In this document: positions 1-12,140 of the stretch, in pieces | Numbering within the stretch: position 1 is the stretch's first letter | Layout of the letters: every line of letters starts with the position of its first letter | Source of the DNA: Strongylocentrotus purpuratus | Taxonomy: Eukaryota; Echinodermata; Echinoidea; Camarodonta; Strongylocentrotidae | Direction of reading: 5' to 3' | Assembly (NCBI RefSeq): GCF_000002235.5 | Contig: NW_022145604.1 | Location: forward strand, 29,543,357 to 29,607,356 | Length of the DNA: 64,000 bases | Made by a program: the position numbers and the translations under genes | Notes under the pieces: model-generated | What the model saw: the letters and a program-made list of their open reading frames with translations, nothing else | The model's database searches: none | Told to the model about the DNA's origin: nothing

Positions 1-3000
1 TTTTGAAGACCCCACAAAACACGTATTGCTTGGGCCAGGTCGTAATTCAGAAAAGCCAAGGGTCAACGCGTTCACCGAACTTATCGGCACACGGATATCA
101 AATAATTTGTCCAACTGGAATTTACTTAAAACGACCAACGATTTAGTTTTGACAGAATTTACTAATGTTATTCGCATTTCAATGAACATTACTTTACATT
201 TCAGTACATAATTAATGATAATAACTTATTTCTTATGCTTGAATGTATGGAACTATTTTCTCGTGCGTACTAAAAATGTGTTTGTAGGCCTTTTATTGAC
301 ATTGACCCGCGCTAGGCATGCGCTGTAAATCTTTCTTAAATAACAAAGAGAAATTACTTAAAGGGCGATGCACATGTAAAATAGGTGGTGCTATGAACAA
401 AAATTAAAAATACTAATGACAAATTCTGGCGGCAGCCACACTCCCACCCAAATCATCTAACTGATTTTTCAAACAACAAAACTATCTATTTGAAACAAAA
501 CAAGGAATTGACCGACTTGCAAAATTTATAAATACAAATGGTCTTCCCCAATTGAGAAAATATTTCTTAGAATGTCAGGGCAGGATGAAAGTCCAGGTTA
601 GTCAAAGCCATTTGTCTGGGTAAAAGTGAATGTCAGCTATTAAAGTCAAGCTTAGTCTTCAATCGCCTTGTCGGTGCTGCGGATCAAAACTACCAGTTTG
701 TGTACTGGCCTTTCAAGAGTTGTCCTCTTATTTACTGGCTTACCTTTTTTGTCCAAGTCTGGGGTCGCCATGAGAAGTCGCACCTTCCGGACTAGACCAT
801 CATCACTGGACATTGTTTCCATGACTCTCGCAACTCTCCAATCTGTCCGACAAATGGCTTCATCTTTCAAGAGTACTATGTCGTCTACGTGCACATTGGT
901 CTTCTTTTCAGTCCAAGTTTTCTTGGTTGAAGCGTGTGCAGGTACTCCTTCTGCCATCGTGTCCAGAACAACTGTGTCAAGTATTGGACTCGACGCCATC
1001 TTTTGCGGAGATAGATGTCCTCCCTTTCAAAGCTTCCAGGTGGAGGCAGTATAAGACCGGATTTCATGGTCAGAACATGATTGGGAGTCAACGGAAGAGG
1101 ACCATCAGGACTTTCCAGGTCATCCACACTCAATGGACGGCTGTTTACGATAGCCATGGCCTCATAGAGAAATGTCCGTAGAGAGGAGACATTCAACTGC
1201 GTTCCGCACTGTTCCAATAATCCATTGAGAACATTGCGCACATTTCTGATTTGTCTCTCCCATACACCTCCCATATGGCTAGAGGAAGGAGGATTCATTT
1301 TGAACTCACAGTTCTGCTCCAGAAGATTGCGGGCGACATGGTCCGCATCCATCTCACGGAGAGCTTGTTTCAGTTCATGCTTGGCTCCAACAAAATTGGA
1401 GCCCTGGTCACACTGAATCCGCCTTACGTTTCCTCGAATAGCAATGAAACATCTCAGTCCGTTGATGAATGCATCGGATGACATGTCATCCAATACTTCC
1501 ACATGAATGGCTCTCATTGCCATGCATGTCAGGATGAGGCCATAGCGCTTGAGCTCTTTGCGCCCTTCTTTGATTACAAATGGACCAAAACAGTCCAGAC
1601 CGCAATAAGTGAAAGGGGGCGATGGCTCAAGTCGTTCACATGGAAGGTCAGCCATCTTCTGTCCACCCAACTTGCCTCTTAGTCTAATGCAATGGGTGCA
1701 TGTGCCGATCAGAGATGAGACAATGCTTCTGCAACCGATGATCCAGTATCCACTTGATCTGATTGCGTTGATGGTCATATTTCTACCTTGGTGAGAAATC
1801 TTCGCATGATAGTGAAGTGCGACAAGCATGGAAAGTCTACTACCCTTCGGAAGGATAATAGGGTGCTTAACTCCATACACCATTTCAGACCTCTTCATGC
1901 GTCCTCCCACCCGTAGGAGGTCTTGTTTGTCAAGAAATGGATCTAATTGACTCAGGCGGCTAGATTTTGACACAGCATGTTTGTCAGATTTGATTTGCTG
2001 TCTTTCATCACAGAAGGCTTCTTTCTGGACAGCATGCAGGAGATTTCTCTCAGCGACTCTTTTGATCTCAACATCATCTATGTCATGTCCCTTGCGCCTG
2101 TAACAACACCTCACTAGTACAGCTACCGCTCTAATAGCGCTGTCCAACATGGCGAAGCGGTTCAACCTATCTTCAAATGACGTAAAGGTTGAAATCTTGG
2201 TCTTTGACATTACTGTATGTACTGTCGAAGACTTCACTTCAACGTCGTCAGGAGAAACCTCTAGTGTGACATCTTGCTTAGCAACTTCACTTTCCCAAAG
2301 GAAGTCTGGTCCTCCTAACCAGTTTGACGAAAGAAGTTCCTCTGTTGTCAGTCCACGTGATGCGTAGTCAGCTGGATTATCACCGCTAGTAACATAATTC
2401 CACTGACTACAACTTGTGGTTCTCAGAATACAATCCACTCTGTTCGCAACGAACATGTGGAAGCGCTTAGACTGGTTGTACAGGTAACCCAGAACAACCT
2501 TGGAGTCGGTCCAGAAGATATTCTTGACTGAGCTGTAGTCTAGCTCCTTATTCAGTATTTTTGCAACCTTGGCAGATAAGGTTGCTGCCTGAAGCTCCAG
2601 TCTGGGGACGGTAGTAGACTGCTGAGCGGTGCTACTCTCGCCTTTGCCATGGCAAGAGAGCAGTGGACTTGTCCCCTTTGATTTCGTAATCTGACATATG
2701 AACATTGTCCATATCCAGATAATGAGGCATCTGAGAAGTGGTGCAATTCCACTTCCTCAGCCTCTCCGAAATCTTTGGGCTGGAAGCAGCGAGGAATCTT
2801 TGCAGTTTCTAGCTTCAGGATCTCCTGTCTCCATATTTCCCATCTTGTCCGAAGATAGTCAGGAACGGGATGATCCCAATCCATCTTTTGTTTGCACATT
2901 TCCTGCAGAATCATTCTGCCAGCAAGGACAACTGGTGCAATGAGACCAAGGGGATCATATACAGACGCAACTGTAGCTAGAATACCTCGTCGAGTGAGGG

Positions 3001-6000
3001 GTTGATCCTTCAGAGTAAGTCGGAAGCAGAACTCATCAGAAACTGACGCACCACTGAAGCCCAAGAGCTCTTTCGATTGGTGAGGTTTGTTCACCTAGCT
3101 GAACACTTGCATTCGTGACAGTGGCACGTTCCGATTTTGGAATGGTGCTGGTTACGTCCTTGCTATTGCACACAAATTTGTGCAGACGTAGATTGCCTTT
3201 AGCACACATTTGAGTTGCGTCCTTGATTAGCACAGCTGCTTCCTGTTCAGAAGACATGCTTTTTAGGCCATCATCGACATAAAAGTTCCTCTTGAGGAAG
3301 TTGGCTGCACGGTCACCGAGTTTCTTGTGGTCCTCGCAATCTGTTTTAAGCCAAAGTTGGCACAGCCCGGAGATGAGGTTGCCCCAAAGAGGTGGACCTT
3401 CATCCTATGATCTACTGGGGTCTTGGAGAGATCCCCATCCTCCCACCACAAGAAACGCAGATAGTTTTGATGTGGATCTGCAACCTTAAACTGGTGGTAC
3501 ATCTTCTCCACATCGCACATGAATGCCACAGGACCTTGGCGAAATCTCAACAGGACACCGATGAGAGGATTAATCAAGTCAGGGCCTTGCAGGAGATGGT
3601 CATTGAGGCTTGTCCCAAGATACCTGGCGCTACAATCGAATACAACCCTGACCTTGCCAGGCTTCTTAGCGTGATATACCCCATGGTGAGGAATATACCA
3701 CAAGCCTTTGTCACTACTATCACCGACCATCTCTGCATCACCGCGTGCCAAGATCTCCTTCATGAATACCTTGTAGTGACTGTGATATTCAGGTTTCTTC
3801 AGGAACTGTTTCTTGAGACCTGCTAATCGACCCAAAGCAGCCTGTCGATTGTTCGGAAGAGATGGCGGTCCTTTCTTGAATGGAAGAGGCATCTCATAGA
3901 ACCCATCCTCTCTCTGGCGTAAACCTTCGGTGACAACTTGAATGAATTTTTTGTCATTTTGTGACATTGCATCAGCTTGTTCAGCTTCTTGGAAGTCCCT
4001 TTCCATGAGCTGAAGGAAATCCGATGCAGTCGCTTCCTTTAAGGGAGACTGGTAAGCGAATGTCACCTTCTTGATATCGATCGGGGCCTCTACCTTCATG
4101 CTGACTGTCCTGTATGTGTGGCCAAACGAATCGAAGCTGTTGGACAAGTCAGACTGACCTCCAACAATACTCCAACCAAGGTCTGTTTGGACAGCATACG
4201 GCTCACCATTTTGGCCTCGGACTGACGTCAGAGGAGCAAGGGCCTGTGCACAATTGTAGCCAATCAGAAGACCGACAGGACAGTCTTGTTTTGGCGCTAT
4301 CATATCCTGCACACACACGAGATGAGGCCACTTGGAGGCAGTTTCTGGAGTCGGGATATGACTGTCGTCCAGAGGGATAGACTGCCTAGTAAATGTGGAG
4401 GGACGAATTTTCTCCGAGGAATAAAAACCTCTGACACGAAGATTGTCATACTTGAAGGTTGAGATCGATATCTCATCTGTCAAAGTTGTCAACGACAATG
4501 TGGCAGGCTGGGATTGTACATCCAGGTCTTGGCCGACATCTTCGGAAAGGAAGGTGGTGTTTGACATGGAGTCTAGTAGTGCATACACTAGAACCTCCTT
4601 GTCAGGCCTATCTGTACTAGAAAGGTACACAGGCACAATCATTGATGTAAGGTCACTACGTTCATCGCCTTGTACTTTGTGCGTTACAGCTTGAGGATTT
4701 GAGGTCGATGCGGTTTGAGCTTCCTTCGGTTGGCTTGATGCCAAGTTGGCCTTGTTCGAATCTCTTTGGTCCTCATGAAGGCAGCTTGGATGCCTTTTAC
4801 TGCACTTCTTGCAGACCAGTCTGCTTTGGCAATATTTAGACATATGGCCTTTTTCAAGACAGCCATAGCAAAGTCTTTCATTTTTGATGAAATCCTTTCT
4901 CTGGGACATGTCTTTCCGAAGGAATTCCCGACAGTCATTCAGGGAATGATTTTGTCTCTTGCACAACAGACATTGCTTCTGTGAAGTTGAGCCAGACGTA
5001 GAGAGGGTTACCCGTTTTGAGACTGCGGTTTCCTGTTTTCTCTCTCTAGTCTTGCCAACATCCACAGTGAGCAGAGGATCATTAGCAATGTCTGCTTCGT
5101 TCCCAATGAAAGAAACGAAGTCAGCAAACCTAGGATAACAAAGTCGCTCCCTTTTTGTCTGTGCCACCGAGCGATTCCATCTATGGACGATATGATCTGT
5201 AGTCGAGCAACCATTCGGTTGATCTCTCGTATATCATCCAGAATGTTGAGATCGACAATCTCAGCCTTGGCTACCAGACACTGTTGAAGGAAGTCTGCAA
5301 ACCGCTGCAGCCCATTGTGATCCTTGCTGGTTATCTTGGGCCACACATCCAACTTTGTCCGAAAGGCTTCAGCAATAGCAAATGGATGCCAAACCTCTTT
5401 TGAAGGGTGCTCTTTGCTTGCTCAAATGCATTTTCTGACCTCAGGAGAAAGTAGCCACTGACTGCCTCCTTTGCTGGACCACCAAGATACCTTCGAAGTA
5501 GTAGTGAATTTTTCACCAGGAGGGATGCCTCTTCGCTCTACCAGAGTAGTGAAAGCCGACACCCAATCTGGATATTGGAGTGGGTCTCCAGTGAATATTG
5601 GCGGCTCCGGAACGGGTAGACGACTCTGAGCCAAGGCATCAGCGAGATCTAAAATGGTGATCTTGGCTGGAACATCGGAGCTTGGGGATCAAGCACTACT
5701 TGCGCTTGCTGTGACACGATGGAGGCTGGTTCATCAATCAATTTGCTTTCTAACTTGGGAGATGCCCTTGGGATCACATCAGTTGGATTTGGCTGATCTT
5801 CGATCTTTTTGACAACAGTTTTACCTCCACGCGAGGATGAAGAAGAGACTGTGCTGGTTCCATCTTCTTCATCGTAGACTCTCATAATTGCTTCTTGTGC
5901 CTTGAGCTTGCCTTGTAGTCTTTCCTCTTCTAGTTGTCTTTTCAGCTCGGACATTTTGAAAACTACTTGCTTCCTCCTCATTTCTTCCTCAAGTTCATTC
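1..6000 (-). mobile_element. BEL/Pao-type LTR retroelement, broken fossil
   Basis: This element reads on the minus strand, so its 5' part lies near 6000. In element order I see a Gag-like region (about 5980-5000, DUF1759 type), zinc knuckles of CCHC-like spacing (about 5000-4700), an aspartic protease of the A17/DUF1758 type (about 4650-4150), reverse transcriptase (about 4100-3100) and RNase H (about 3100-2300). An integrase follows, with an H2C2 finger, a catalytic core and a DUF5641-like tail (about 1900-650). This order and the A17 protease are typical of BEL/Pao. A purine-rich tract followed by TGTGGC, read on the minus strand near 450-435, could mark the start of the 3' LTR, but I cannot see its far end. 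The 5' end is lost in the assembly gap. The frame is interrupted about eight times, so it is dead, although the domains are still easy to recognise, which suggests moderate age. Confidence 0.88.
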
Positions 6001-6500
6001 NNNNNNNNNNNNNNNNNNNNNNNNNNNNNNNNNNNNNNNNNNNNNNNNNNNNNNNNNNNNNNNNNNNNNNNNNNNNNNNNNNNNNNNNNNNNNNNNNNNN
6101 NNNNNNNNNNNNNNNNNNNNNNNNNNNNNNNNNNNNNNNNNNNNNNNNNNNNNNNNNNNNNNNNNNNNNNNNNNNNNNNNNNNNNNNNNNNNNNNNNNNN
6201 NNNNNNNNNNNNNNNNNNNNNNNNNNNNNNNNNNNNNNNNNNNNNNNNNNNNNNNNNNNNNNNNNNNNNNNNNNNNNNNNNNNNNNNNNNNNNNNNNNNN
6301 NNNNNNNNNNNNNNNNNNNNNNNNNNNNNNNNNNNNNNNNNNNNNNNNNNNNNNNNNNNNNNNNNNNNNNNNNNNNNNNNNNNNNNNNNNNNNNNNNNNN
6401 NNNNNNNNNNNNNNNNNNNNNNNNNNNNNNNNNNNNNNNNNNNNNNNNNNNNNNNNNNNNNNNNNNNNNNNNNNNNNNNNNNNNNNNNNNNNNNNNNNNN
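6001..6500. other. Assembly gap (500 N)
   Basis: This is a run of exactly 500 Ns, which usually marks a gap of unknown true size. The BEL/Pao element runs into it from the left and a CR1-like LINE from the right, so both are cut off here. Nothing can be said about its contents. Confidence 1.
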
Positions 6501-6744
6501 TTGATTTTCTTAGTAAATTATTCAAAACAGACCATGTGCCCTTAACATTATTATGCATACAAGTATCCTTCAATTTGTTAGAATAATACAATTTTTTAGC
6601 ATGTCGTCAATCTGGTTCCCTTGTTCCTATAAGCCTTGTATTTATTCTCATGAGAAGAAGAACGATCATTCAAAAAAACTTTATGAAGCCTATTTTTTTT
6701 TCCTAATACAAACGTAAAATTTCTGGCGTAATCCAGGGTTTACG

Positions 6745-6915
6745 CAGTGGCGGATCCAGGGGGGGCCCGGCCCCCCCCCTTTGAGAAAAAATCATGTAAA
6801 ATCAAGTGATTTTAATCTTTTTTTTGGGGGGTTTGGCCCCCCCCCCCCTGGCGCTCAAGGGGGGGGGGGTGCAAATTGAAATTTTTTCGAGGACCCCAAA
6901 AAAAATGTGCTCACT

Positions 6916-6953
<38 letters not shown>

Positions 6954-7055
6954 ACTGAGCGACTTTTCGGCCGGCTTGATTTTCAAATTTTCGGGAGCAA
7001 AACAAAAAGAAGAAAGTTGGGCCCCCTCCCCTAAGAAATCCTGGATCCGCGCCTG
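6745..7055. mobile_element. hAT-like MITE in LINE
   Basis: Ends are inverted repeats: CAGTGGCGGATCCAGG on the left and the reverse complement of CAGGCGCGGATCCAGG on the right. The flanks share GTTTACG, 7 or 8 bp depending on where the element end is placed. This fits a hAT-type target duplication. The interior is dominated by long C and G runs (e.g. 6917-6953) and encodes nothing. Removing it rejoins the CR1-like LINE reading. Confidence 0.75.
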
Positions 7056-7462
7056 GTTTACGGATAAGTGGTTTCTTTGCTTTACGTTAAATATATGGTA
7101 AGTGTTTATCGAATGCATTAAGTAACTTTGATAAAAACAATTCATAAGACTCGTTCACATCAGAGCAAAAATATATTGAGGACCAATCTGTAGCATACAG
7201 TTCCGCAATCAATGCATTAATGCCATCATTTGTAATTTTGCGAGACATTATTTACATTACATTCAATTTGAGAAAGATGAAAAATAGGCAGGTGGTCAGA
7301 AATGTCCGCACACAAACTTACACTATCAACTGTAGAATTAATATCATTGGTAAATATATTATCAATTAAGGAAGCAGTATTTACAGTAATACGAGTAGGA
7401 TTTTTTATGAGGGGCACGAGGCCATACGAGGAATTAATAATTAAAAAATTGGCAGCATCAGA

Positions 7463-7476
7463 CAGGCGCGTACACA

Positions 7477-7516
<40 letters not shown>

Positions 7517-7833
7517 ACCCCCTTTGATATTTTTTGTGTGTAACCCCCCCCCCCATAATCCCCCCTAAACGACCTCCCCTTTTAATTTTAATTTTTTATT
7601 AAAAAAAAAAAAAAAAAAAAAGTTCTCATGGCTTAAAAAAGCTGACCTTACCCCCCACCCCCCAAGGGAGCAAAATGTCAAATTTTCAAATTTCGAGACC
7701 AAAAAAAAAAAAAAAAAGTGTCCTCTTACCCCCCGCTTATTCAGCGGTCGGCTGAGTCGTTGCGAAATTTTCGGCCCGATTTATAAATGTTAACCCCCCC
7801 CCCCCCCTTGGAAAAATCCTGCGTACGCGCCTG
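7463..7833. mobile_element. hAT-like MITE, GC-homopolymer type
   Basis: Begins CAGGCGCGTACACAGG and ends with the reverse complement of CAGGCGCGTACGCAGG. The interior has a long G run (about 7479-7512), C runs and A runs, and no coding capacity. I see no clear target duplication. It is a close relative of the truncated copy at 16555-16900, sharing blocks such as TGTCAAATTTTCAAATTTCG and GTGTCCTCTTACCCC. Confidence 0.7.
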
Positions 7834-7859
7834 TTTACGTAGGTCTATGAATGAATTAA

Positions 7860-8060
7860 TTTGTTGTTTATATTGAATGAATTGAATTGAATTCAGATAA
7901 ATAGGGCTTGCTAAGAGTCGAAAACGGTGCAACGAATCGTCTTCTTTCTATAATAATTAAATCAAACGTCTAAGCTTTTCGCGCGTCGCGCGGGAAGGGG
8001 AAACTGAATTCAGACGAGAATTAAGAGTCGAGAACAGTACACCAAATCAGGCGCGCCAGA
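7860..8060. repeat. Satellite block 1 (about 1.5 units of the 120-bp satellite)
   Basis: Contains the same unit that forms the main array at 14540-15955: a GAATTCAGA box, AAGAGTCGAAAACGGT, CGTCTTCTTTCT, and a GC-rich hairpin near 7980 (CGCGCGTCGCGCGGG). Only one full unit and part of a second are present. Confidence 0.75.
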
Positions 8061-8239
8061 AGCAGTTTGGGATTGGGGGGCAAACATTCTAGGGGGCTCA
8101 CCTTCCAGGGGCAGTGACGTAATGAGAAAAACGTTCGGAAGGGGGGGGGGGGCAGACGAAAAATCTGCATCACCACCAGTCGTAATTACACACTAAATGC
8201 AGGTCCCGCGGAACGTTTTTCAAAGTTTTCAGGTAGAGC

Positions 8240-8640
8240 GTAAATTGGCGTGGGGTCCAGGGCATGAGCCACGGCAGGGGGTCAAGGGGCTGAGCCCCCA
8301 GAAGCTCTGGGGTTTTCGGTATTTAAGTACGGTTAGATGAGCATCCAGGGGCCCTTTTTAAGGCCATTGACGTGTTCCAGGGGGAGGGAGAGCCCCCAGA
8401 AGCTCAGATGTTTTAATATCTAACTACGGTCAGATGAGCATCAAGGGGCCGCCTTAGGGCCCTTGGGGGGGGGGGGGTCCAGGGGGCAGAGTCCCCGGAA
8501 GCTCAGGGGTTTTGGGTATTTAATTACGGTCAGATGAGCATCCAGGGGCCGCCTTAGGTCCCTTGGTGGGGCTCGGGGGCGGAGCCCTCGTAAGCTCTGG
8601 GGTTTTAGGCATTTAATTACGGTCAGATGAGCATTTTTTT
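8240..8640 (+). repeat. Tandem repeat, about 97-bp unit, four copies
   Basis: Four units each carry GGGGGC(A/G)GAGCCCCC, then AGAAGCTC, then a (T/A)ATTACGGTCAGATGAGCAT block. The GATGAGCAT box starts near 8337, 8433, 8533 and 8627, giving spacings of 96, 100 and 94 bp. The first motif is a self-complementary hairpin. The copies differ by substitutions and small indels, so the array is not recent. There is no coding potential. Confidence 0.8.
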
Positions 8641-9370
8641 ATACCTTTTTGTAACATTGGCAGGTCACTTATTTTTTTCTCTCCGTCTTTCTTTGTTTTT
8701 CTCTTTAACATTTTTCAAAAAATGAGGGGGGGGGGCCACTTTGCAGACCATGACATAAAGGCTTCTAAATAAGCGTATTTTTCGCCCGACTGTAATTTGG
8801 GAATTTCTTATTTTCCAACAAACGCATAAAAAATGGAGAAAAAATACCGAAAATCATGTCGTAACAGCAACATTTGTAAATCACTGGTATCGAATAAGAA
8901 ATAAATCCCCCCCCCCCCCCCCATCAGTACGCAAGCGTTCAGGGGCTCATGTCTTCTCACCCCTATAACAAAAAAACAGACACGCTTTCCCATTCTCGCA
9001 CAATATGTCCACGATATGCGCGTATCGCTATTATAAAAACCTCCATTGATAAATACCGTATAGGTGGCATGCGCAATGTTTATGAAATTTAATTCCTGTG
9101 AACTTTCCTTTTCTTTGAATGGAATTGTATATGTGATTTAATTCAGGTTTTTATTATTGTTATGTTCTTTTGGGTTAAAAAAAGAACAACCATCTTTACT
9201 CCTTTCCGGCTTTTTTTTTTTTTTTTTTTGGGGGGGGGGGGGCAAAAAATGCGTTTTGCCCCCCCCCCCCACTTTTTTGTTTGGGTGGGCAACTGCCCCC
9301 CCTGCTCCCCCCCCCCCCCCACTTCCGGTGCCTATGCACCCAATCGTCTGCTTTCTCTAATAATTTAAGG
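8641..9370. other. No gene; low-complexity DNA with homopolymer runs
   Basis: This stretch holds unremarkable AT-rich sequence plus C and G runs (8908-8922, 9230-9242, 9260-9271) and T runs. The GC-run block at 9150-9350 resembles the interior of the nearby hAT-like MITEs, but I could not find paired ends. I see no splice-bounded coding segment. Confidence 0.6.
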
Positions 9371-9374
9371 AAAT

Positions 9375-9760
9375 GTCAAGGCTTCCGCGCGAGAGGGGGA
9401 AACTGAATTCAGATAAATAGGGCTTATTAAGAGTCGAAAACGGTGCAACGAATCGTCTTCTTTCTATAATAATTGAATCAAACGTCTAAGCTTTTCGCGC
9501 AGGGATGGGGGAAAGGGCCGGGGGGAAACTGAATTCAGAGAAGGATTAACAGTCGAGAACGGTACAGCAAATCGTCTTCTTTTTATAATAATTTAATGAA
9601 ACGCCAAAGCTTTCGCGCTTCGCGCGGGAGGGGGGGGGGGAATTCATTCAGACAAGGGTTAACAGTCGAGAACGGTACAATAAATCGTCTTCTTTTCCTA
9701 ATAATTTAAGGAAACGCCTAAGCTTCCGCGCTTCGCGCGGAAGACCTATCACATACACCC
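9375..9760. repeat. Satellite block 2 (three units)
   Basis: Three tandem units of the satellite found in bulk at 14540-15955. The CGTCTTCTTT box lies near 9439, 9570 and 9688. Each unit ends in a CGCGCTTCGCGCGG-type hairpin followed by a short G run. It lies between GC-rich MITE debris. Confidence 0.8.
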
Positions 9761-9779
9761 CCTAATGAGATTCTAGCTC

Positions 9780-10780
9780 CGCGCCTGCATTAAAATATAT
9801 AGCTATGATGCTGACTAAGTTGACGAAATAATTCGTATATTTATGTCGTCGAGGAAAATGACCATTTGCGCATACGCAAGTACTTTAGATAGTCCGTAGG
9901 AAAAACAATTCAGCCTTCGGCCCCGGGTATATAGGGTTAAATTTGTAATTATTGGGGCATTTAATTTTGTCGATAATTGGGGGCTAGTTTTGTCGGTAAT
10001 CGTTGGCCTCTACACCCCCCCCCCCCAACTATAAAAGGTCTAGCGACGCCCCTGACCATTATACATCATTTTCTAAGTGATGGGACTCAAAATAGAGAGT
10101 TCGCATCTTCCTGACGAAATACTCAATCTTTATGTTACTACTTGAAATTGTGTCGTCTTATTTCGGAGTTCATTATAATAAAACACTACAGTTTGCAGCT
10201 GTCAGTATTTCGAAATATGTCCAATTCTATTACTTTATGGTTGTCAAATTTGGCATGTGCGTGCATGTATGTATGCATGTATACATTTATGTACATGTGT
10301 TTGGGTATGTGTGTGTTTGTTATTTATTCGTTTGTGTGTTGTGTGTTTGTGCGTGCGCGATCGCGCGCGCTTGCGTAAATTAGTGTGGGCGTGTGCTCGT
10401 GCTAGTATGTGATGGCTATCGCCGATCATCCCTCCCCCCCCCCCCCCCCCCTCCTCAGTACGGATTTACGCCCCTGCCCAGGGATCTCAGTCAAATATAA
10501 ATGATAAGCATAAGAGATGGAGTCATATCTAGCTCATTCCCTTTGTACCATCATGCCGCCAAGAGACAATATGTCAGGCATATGCTTAACAAGATCTTCC
10601 TTGCAGACACGTAGACAAAAGATTCCTGCCTAGCTGCAAACTTATGGGCCACTTTCAAAGGGAAATATGCTTTTGCAATGATAATTACTTTTCGGCCGAA
10701 CGTCTTCCAAAATAGGGAGGGGGCATCGACAAAAAGGGGGCACTTTCTGGAAAAAGGGGCACCTTCAAAGGGAAACATCA
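9780..10780. other. No gene; transposon ends and GT-rich tract
   Basis: The sequence CTCCGCGCCTG near 9777-9791 looks like the isolated end of a hAT-like MITE. A TG/ATGT-rich microsatellite lies at about 10255-10350, and C runs lie at 10016-10027 and 10432-10452. I could not recognise any protein-coding segment. Confidence 0.55.
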
Positions 10781-10784
10781 ACAA

Positions 10785-11885
10785 AACCTACACCATTTTT
10801 AGTCTGATAATACGAGCAGTTTACAATGAGACAGCAATACAACAATATGGTTGTTTTGATATTCCCTGCCAGTACAAAGATGGGAAGTAGTTCCGCAACA
10901 GCTTCTTCATTGTGATACACGAGGAACTGCCATCCTCGCATTGCAGAGTTCAGTCAAGATGCGTCTAGTTCTAGTGAACTGTGAGTTGCATCAGAGAATC
11001 AGACCGAACACGATCAAGAGTACACATGCAGGATCTGGTAGTTAAGTACCCAGATCGCTTCCAAGGTATTTCAAGATTCAAGATTTGTTTATTTCTTTCC
11101 ACTTGCATAAAAAAACATTCCATTCAGTAACAGTAGTAACAAGTTCATCGTAAACTAGCATAAAAACATTAACAATGAAACAGTTATAAAGACTTTAACA
11201 AATGTGGAAAAAGAGGTGGTCTGTTAAAAAAGCACAGCTTGTTAAAACACAGATCACCTTTACAGAAACAACATTTTTTTTTAAAGAAGTAGGTTATATT
11301 ACAGGGGGAGGGGGACTAATACTAATCTAGTTACCTATACAGACTATAAATAAATATCAGATCTACCACTAATTTACAAAATATGGTAGACTAAAAAAGA
11401 AAACAGAATAAAGATAATGGAAAAGTAAAGAAACAGGGGAGATTCACAGGCGAATACCATATCACTCTTGAAGATAATGCAGAACCTGTTGTCCATCCTC
11501 CAAGGAAGTTCCCCATCCATCTCCGAGATGAATTGAAGGAAGAGCTGGATAGGATGGAATTGATCGTGGTCATAGAGAATGTGACCAAGCCTACTGATTG
11601 GGTTTCCTCGCTTGCTTTCAGCAGAAAACGACATAATATACGAGTGTGCCTTGACCCAAAGGACCTTAATAAGGCATGTAAGCGGACATATCACAAGGTC
11701 CCAACACTCGAGGAGATCACCCATAAGCTACATGGTGCTGAAGTGTTCTCAAAGCTAGATGCCAGACAAGGTTATTGGAGCGTCGCCCTCGACGATGGAT
11801 CAGATGGATCAGATCCTTGAGCAATGCCCAGGCACAATTGGCACCGCAGATGATATAGAAGACTTCAATTTCCACGTCCTTCGCA
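10785..11885 (+). mobile_element. Ty3/gypsy-type pol fragment, broken fossil
   Basis: From about 10785 to 11065 the plus strand resembles the stretch before gypsy reverse transcriptase (e.g. FDIPCQYKDGK). From about 11434 to 11885 it encodes N-terminal RT, with motifs such as CLDPKDLNKA, FSKLDARQGYW and DQILEQCPGTIG. Only this part of the element survives: no LTRs, integrase or gag are seen. A ~360-bp unrelated repeat (11069-11430) is inserted in it. It carries a few interruptions plus internal loss and is an old, dead fragment. Confidence 0.8.
11069..11430 (+). mobile_element. Short interspersed repeat inserted in the gypsy fossil
   Basis: Starts TCAAGATTCAAGATTTGTTT and is AT-rich throughout, with a G run at 11305-11314. 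The gypsy-type protein similarity stops just before it and resumes just after, which defines it as an insertion. It resembles the non-coding 3' end of a LINE or SINE. I cannot name the family. Confidence 0.5.
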
Positions 11886-11889
11886 TGCA

Positions 11890-12140
11890 CATTTTTTTTT
11901 TCTCCACAAATTTGAAAATTTGGCCGGTCGATATTTTGATTCGTGGGGGGGGGGGGGGGGGGGGTTAGGTCGGCTTTTTGGGTCATCCATTACCATAATT
12001 TTTGAAATATTTTTTAACATTTTTATTTACAAAAAAAAAAAATCAAAGGTGGGGGGGGGGGGGGGGTTCGTTCAAAACATACACATACAAAATGTCAAAG
12101 GGGGGATTCAACCTCCACCCCCCCCCTGCGTACGCGCCTG
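11890..12140. mobile_element. Truncated hAT-like MITE with GC runs
   Basis: The right end is the reverse complement of CAGGCGCGTACGCAGGG, ending at 12140. The interior has G runs (11945-11964, 12051-12066) and C runs as in the related MITEs. A matching left end is missing. The flanks carry a ~20-bp direct repeat (TTCCACGTCCTTCG at 11871 and 12245). Confidence 0.5.

Larger units (their letters stand above)
6501..7930 (-). mobile_element. CR1-like LINE fragment: endonuclease and RT linker
   Basis: Read on the minus strand, about 7930-7230 encodes the end of an apurinic-type endonuclease. Motifs such as SLIDNIFTND and ISDHLPIF are visible, and these are characteristic of CR1/L2-type LINEs. From about 7100 to 7060 and 6744 to 6501 comes the linker toward the reverse transcriptase, with KKNRLHKVFL, YKAYRNK and TWSVLNNLL. 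It then enters the assembly gap, so the RT itself is not visible. Two GC-rich MITEs (6745-7055 and 7463-7833) are inserted in it, and the LINE reading continues on each side of both. It is 3'-incomplete in this window and certainly inactive as seen. The clade assignment comes from motif memory only. Confidence 0.72.

Noticed and set aside
668-1481. Plus-strand frames opposite the BEL/Pao integrase
   Set aside because: Shadow frames of the minus-strand element, without homology.
5902-6591. Reading frames running through the gap
   Set aside because: They consist of unknown residues over Ns and carry no information.
6802-7145. Poly-Gly and poly-Pro frames over G/C runs
   Set aside because: Homopolymer artefacts inside a MITE.
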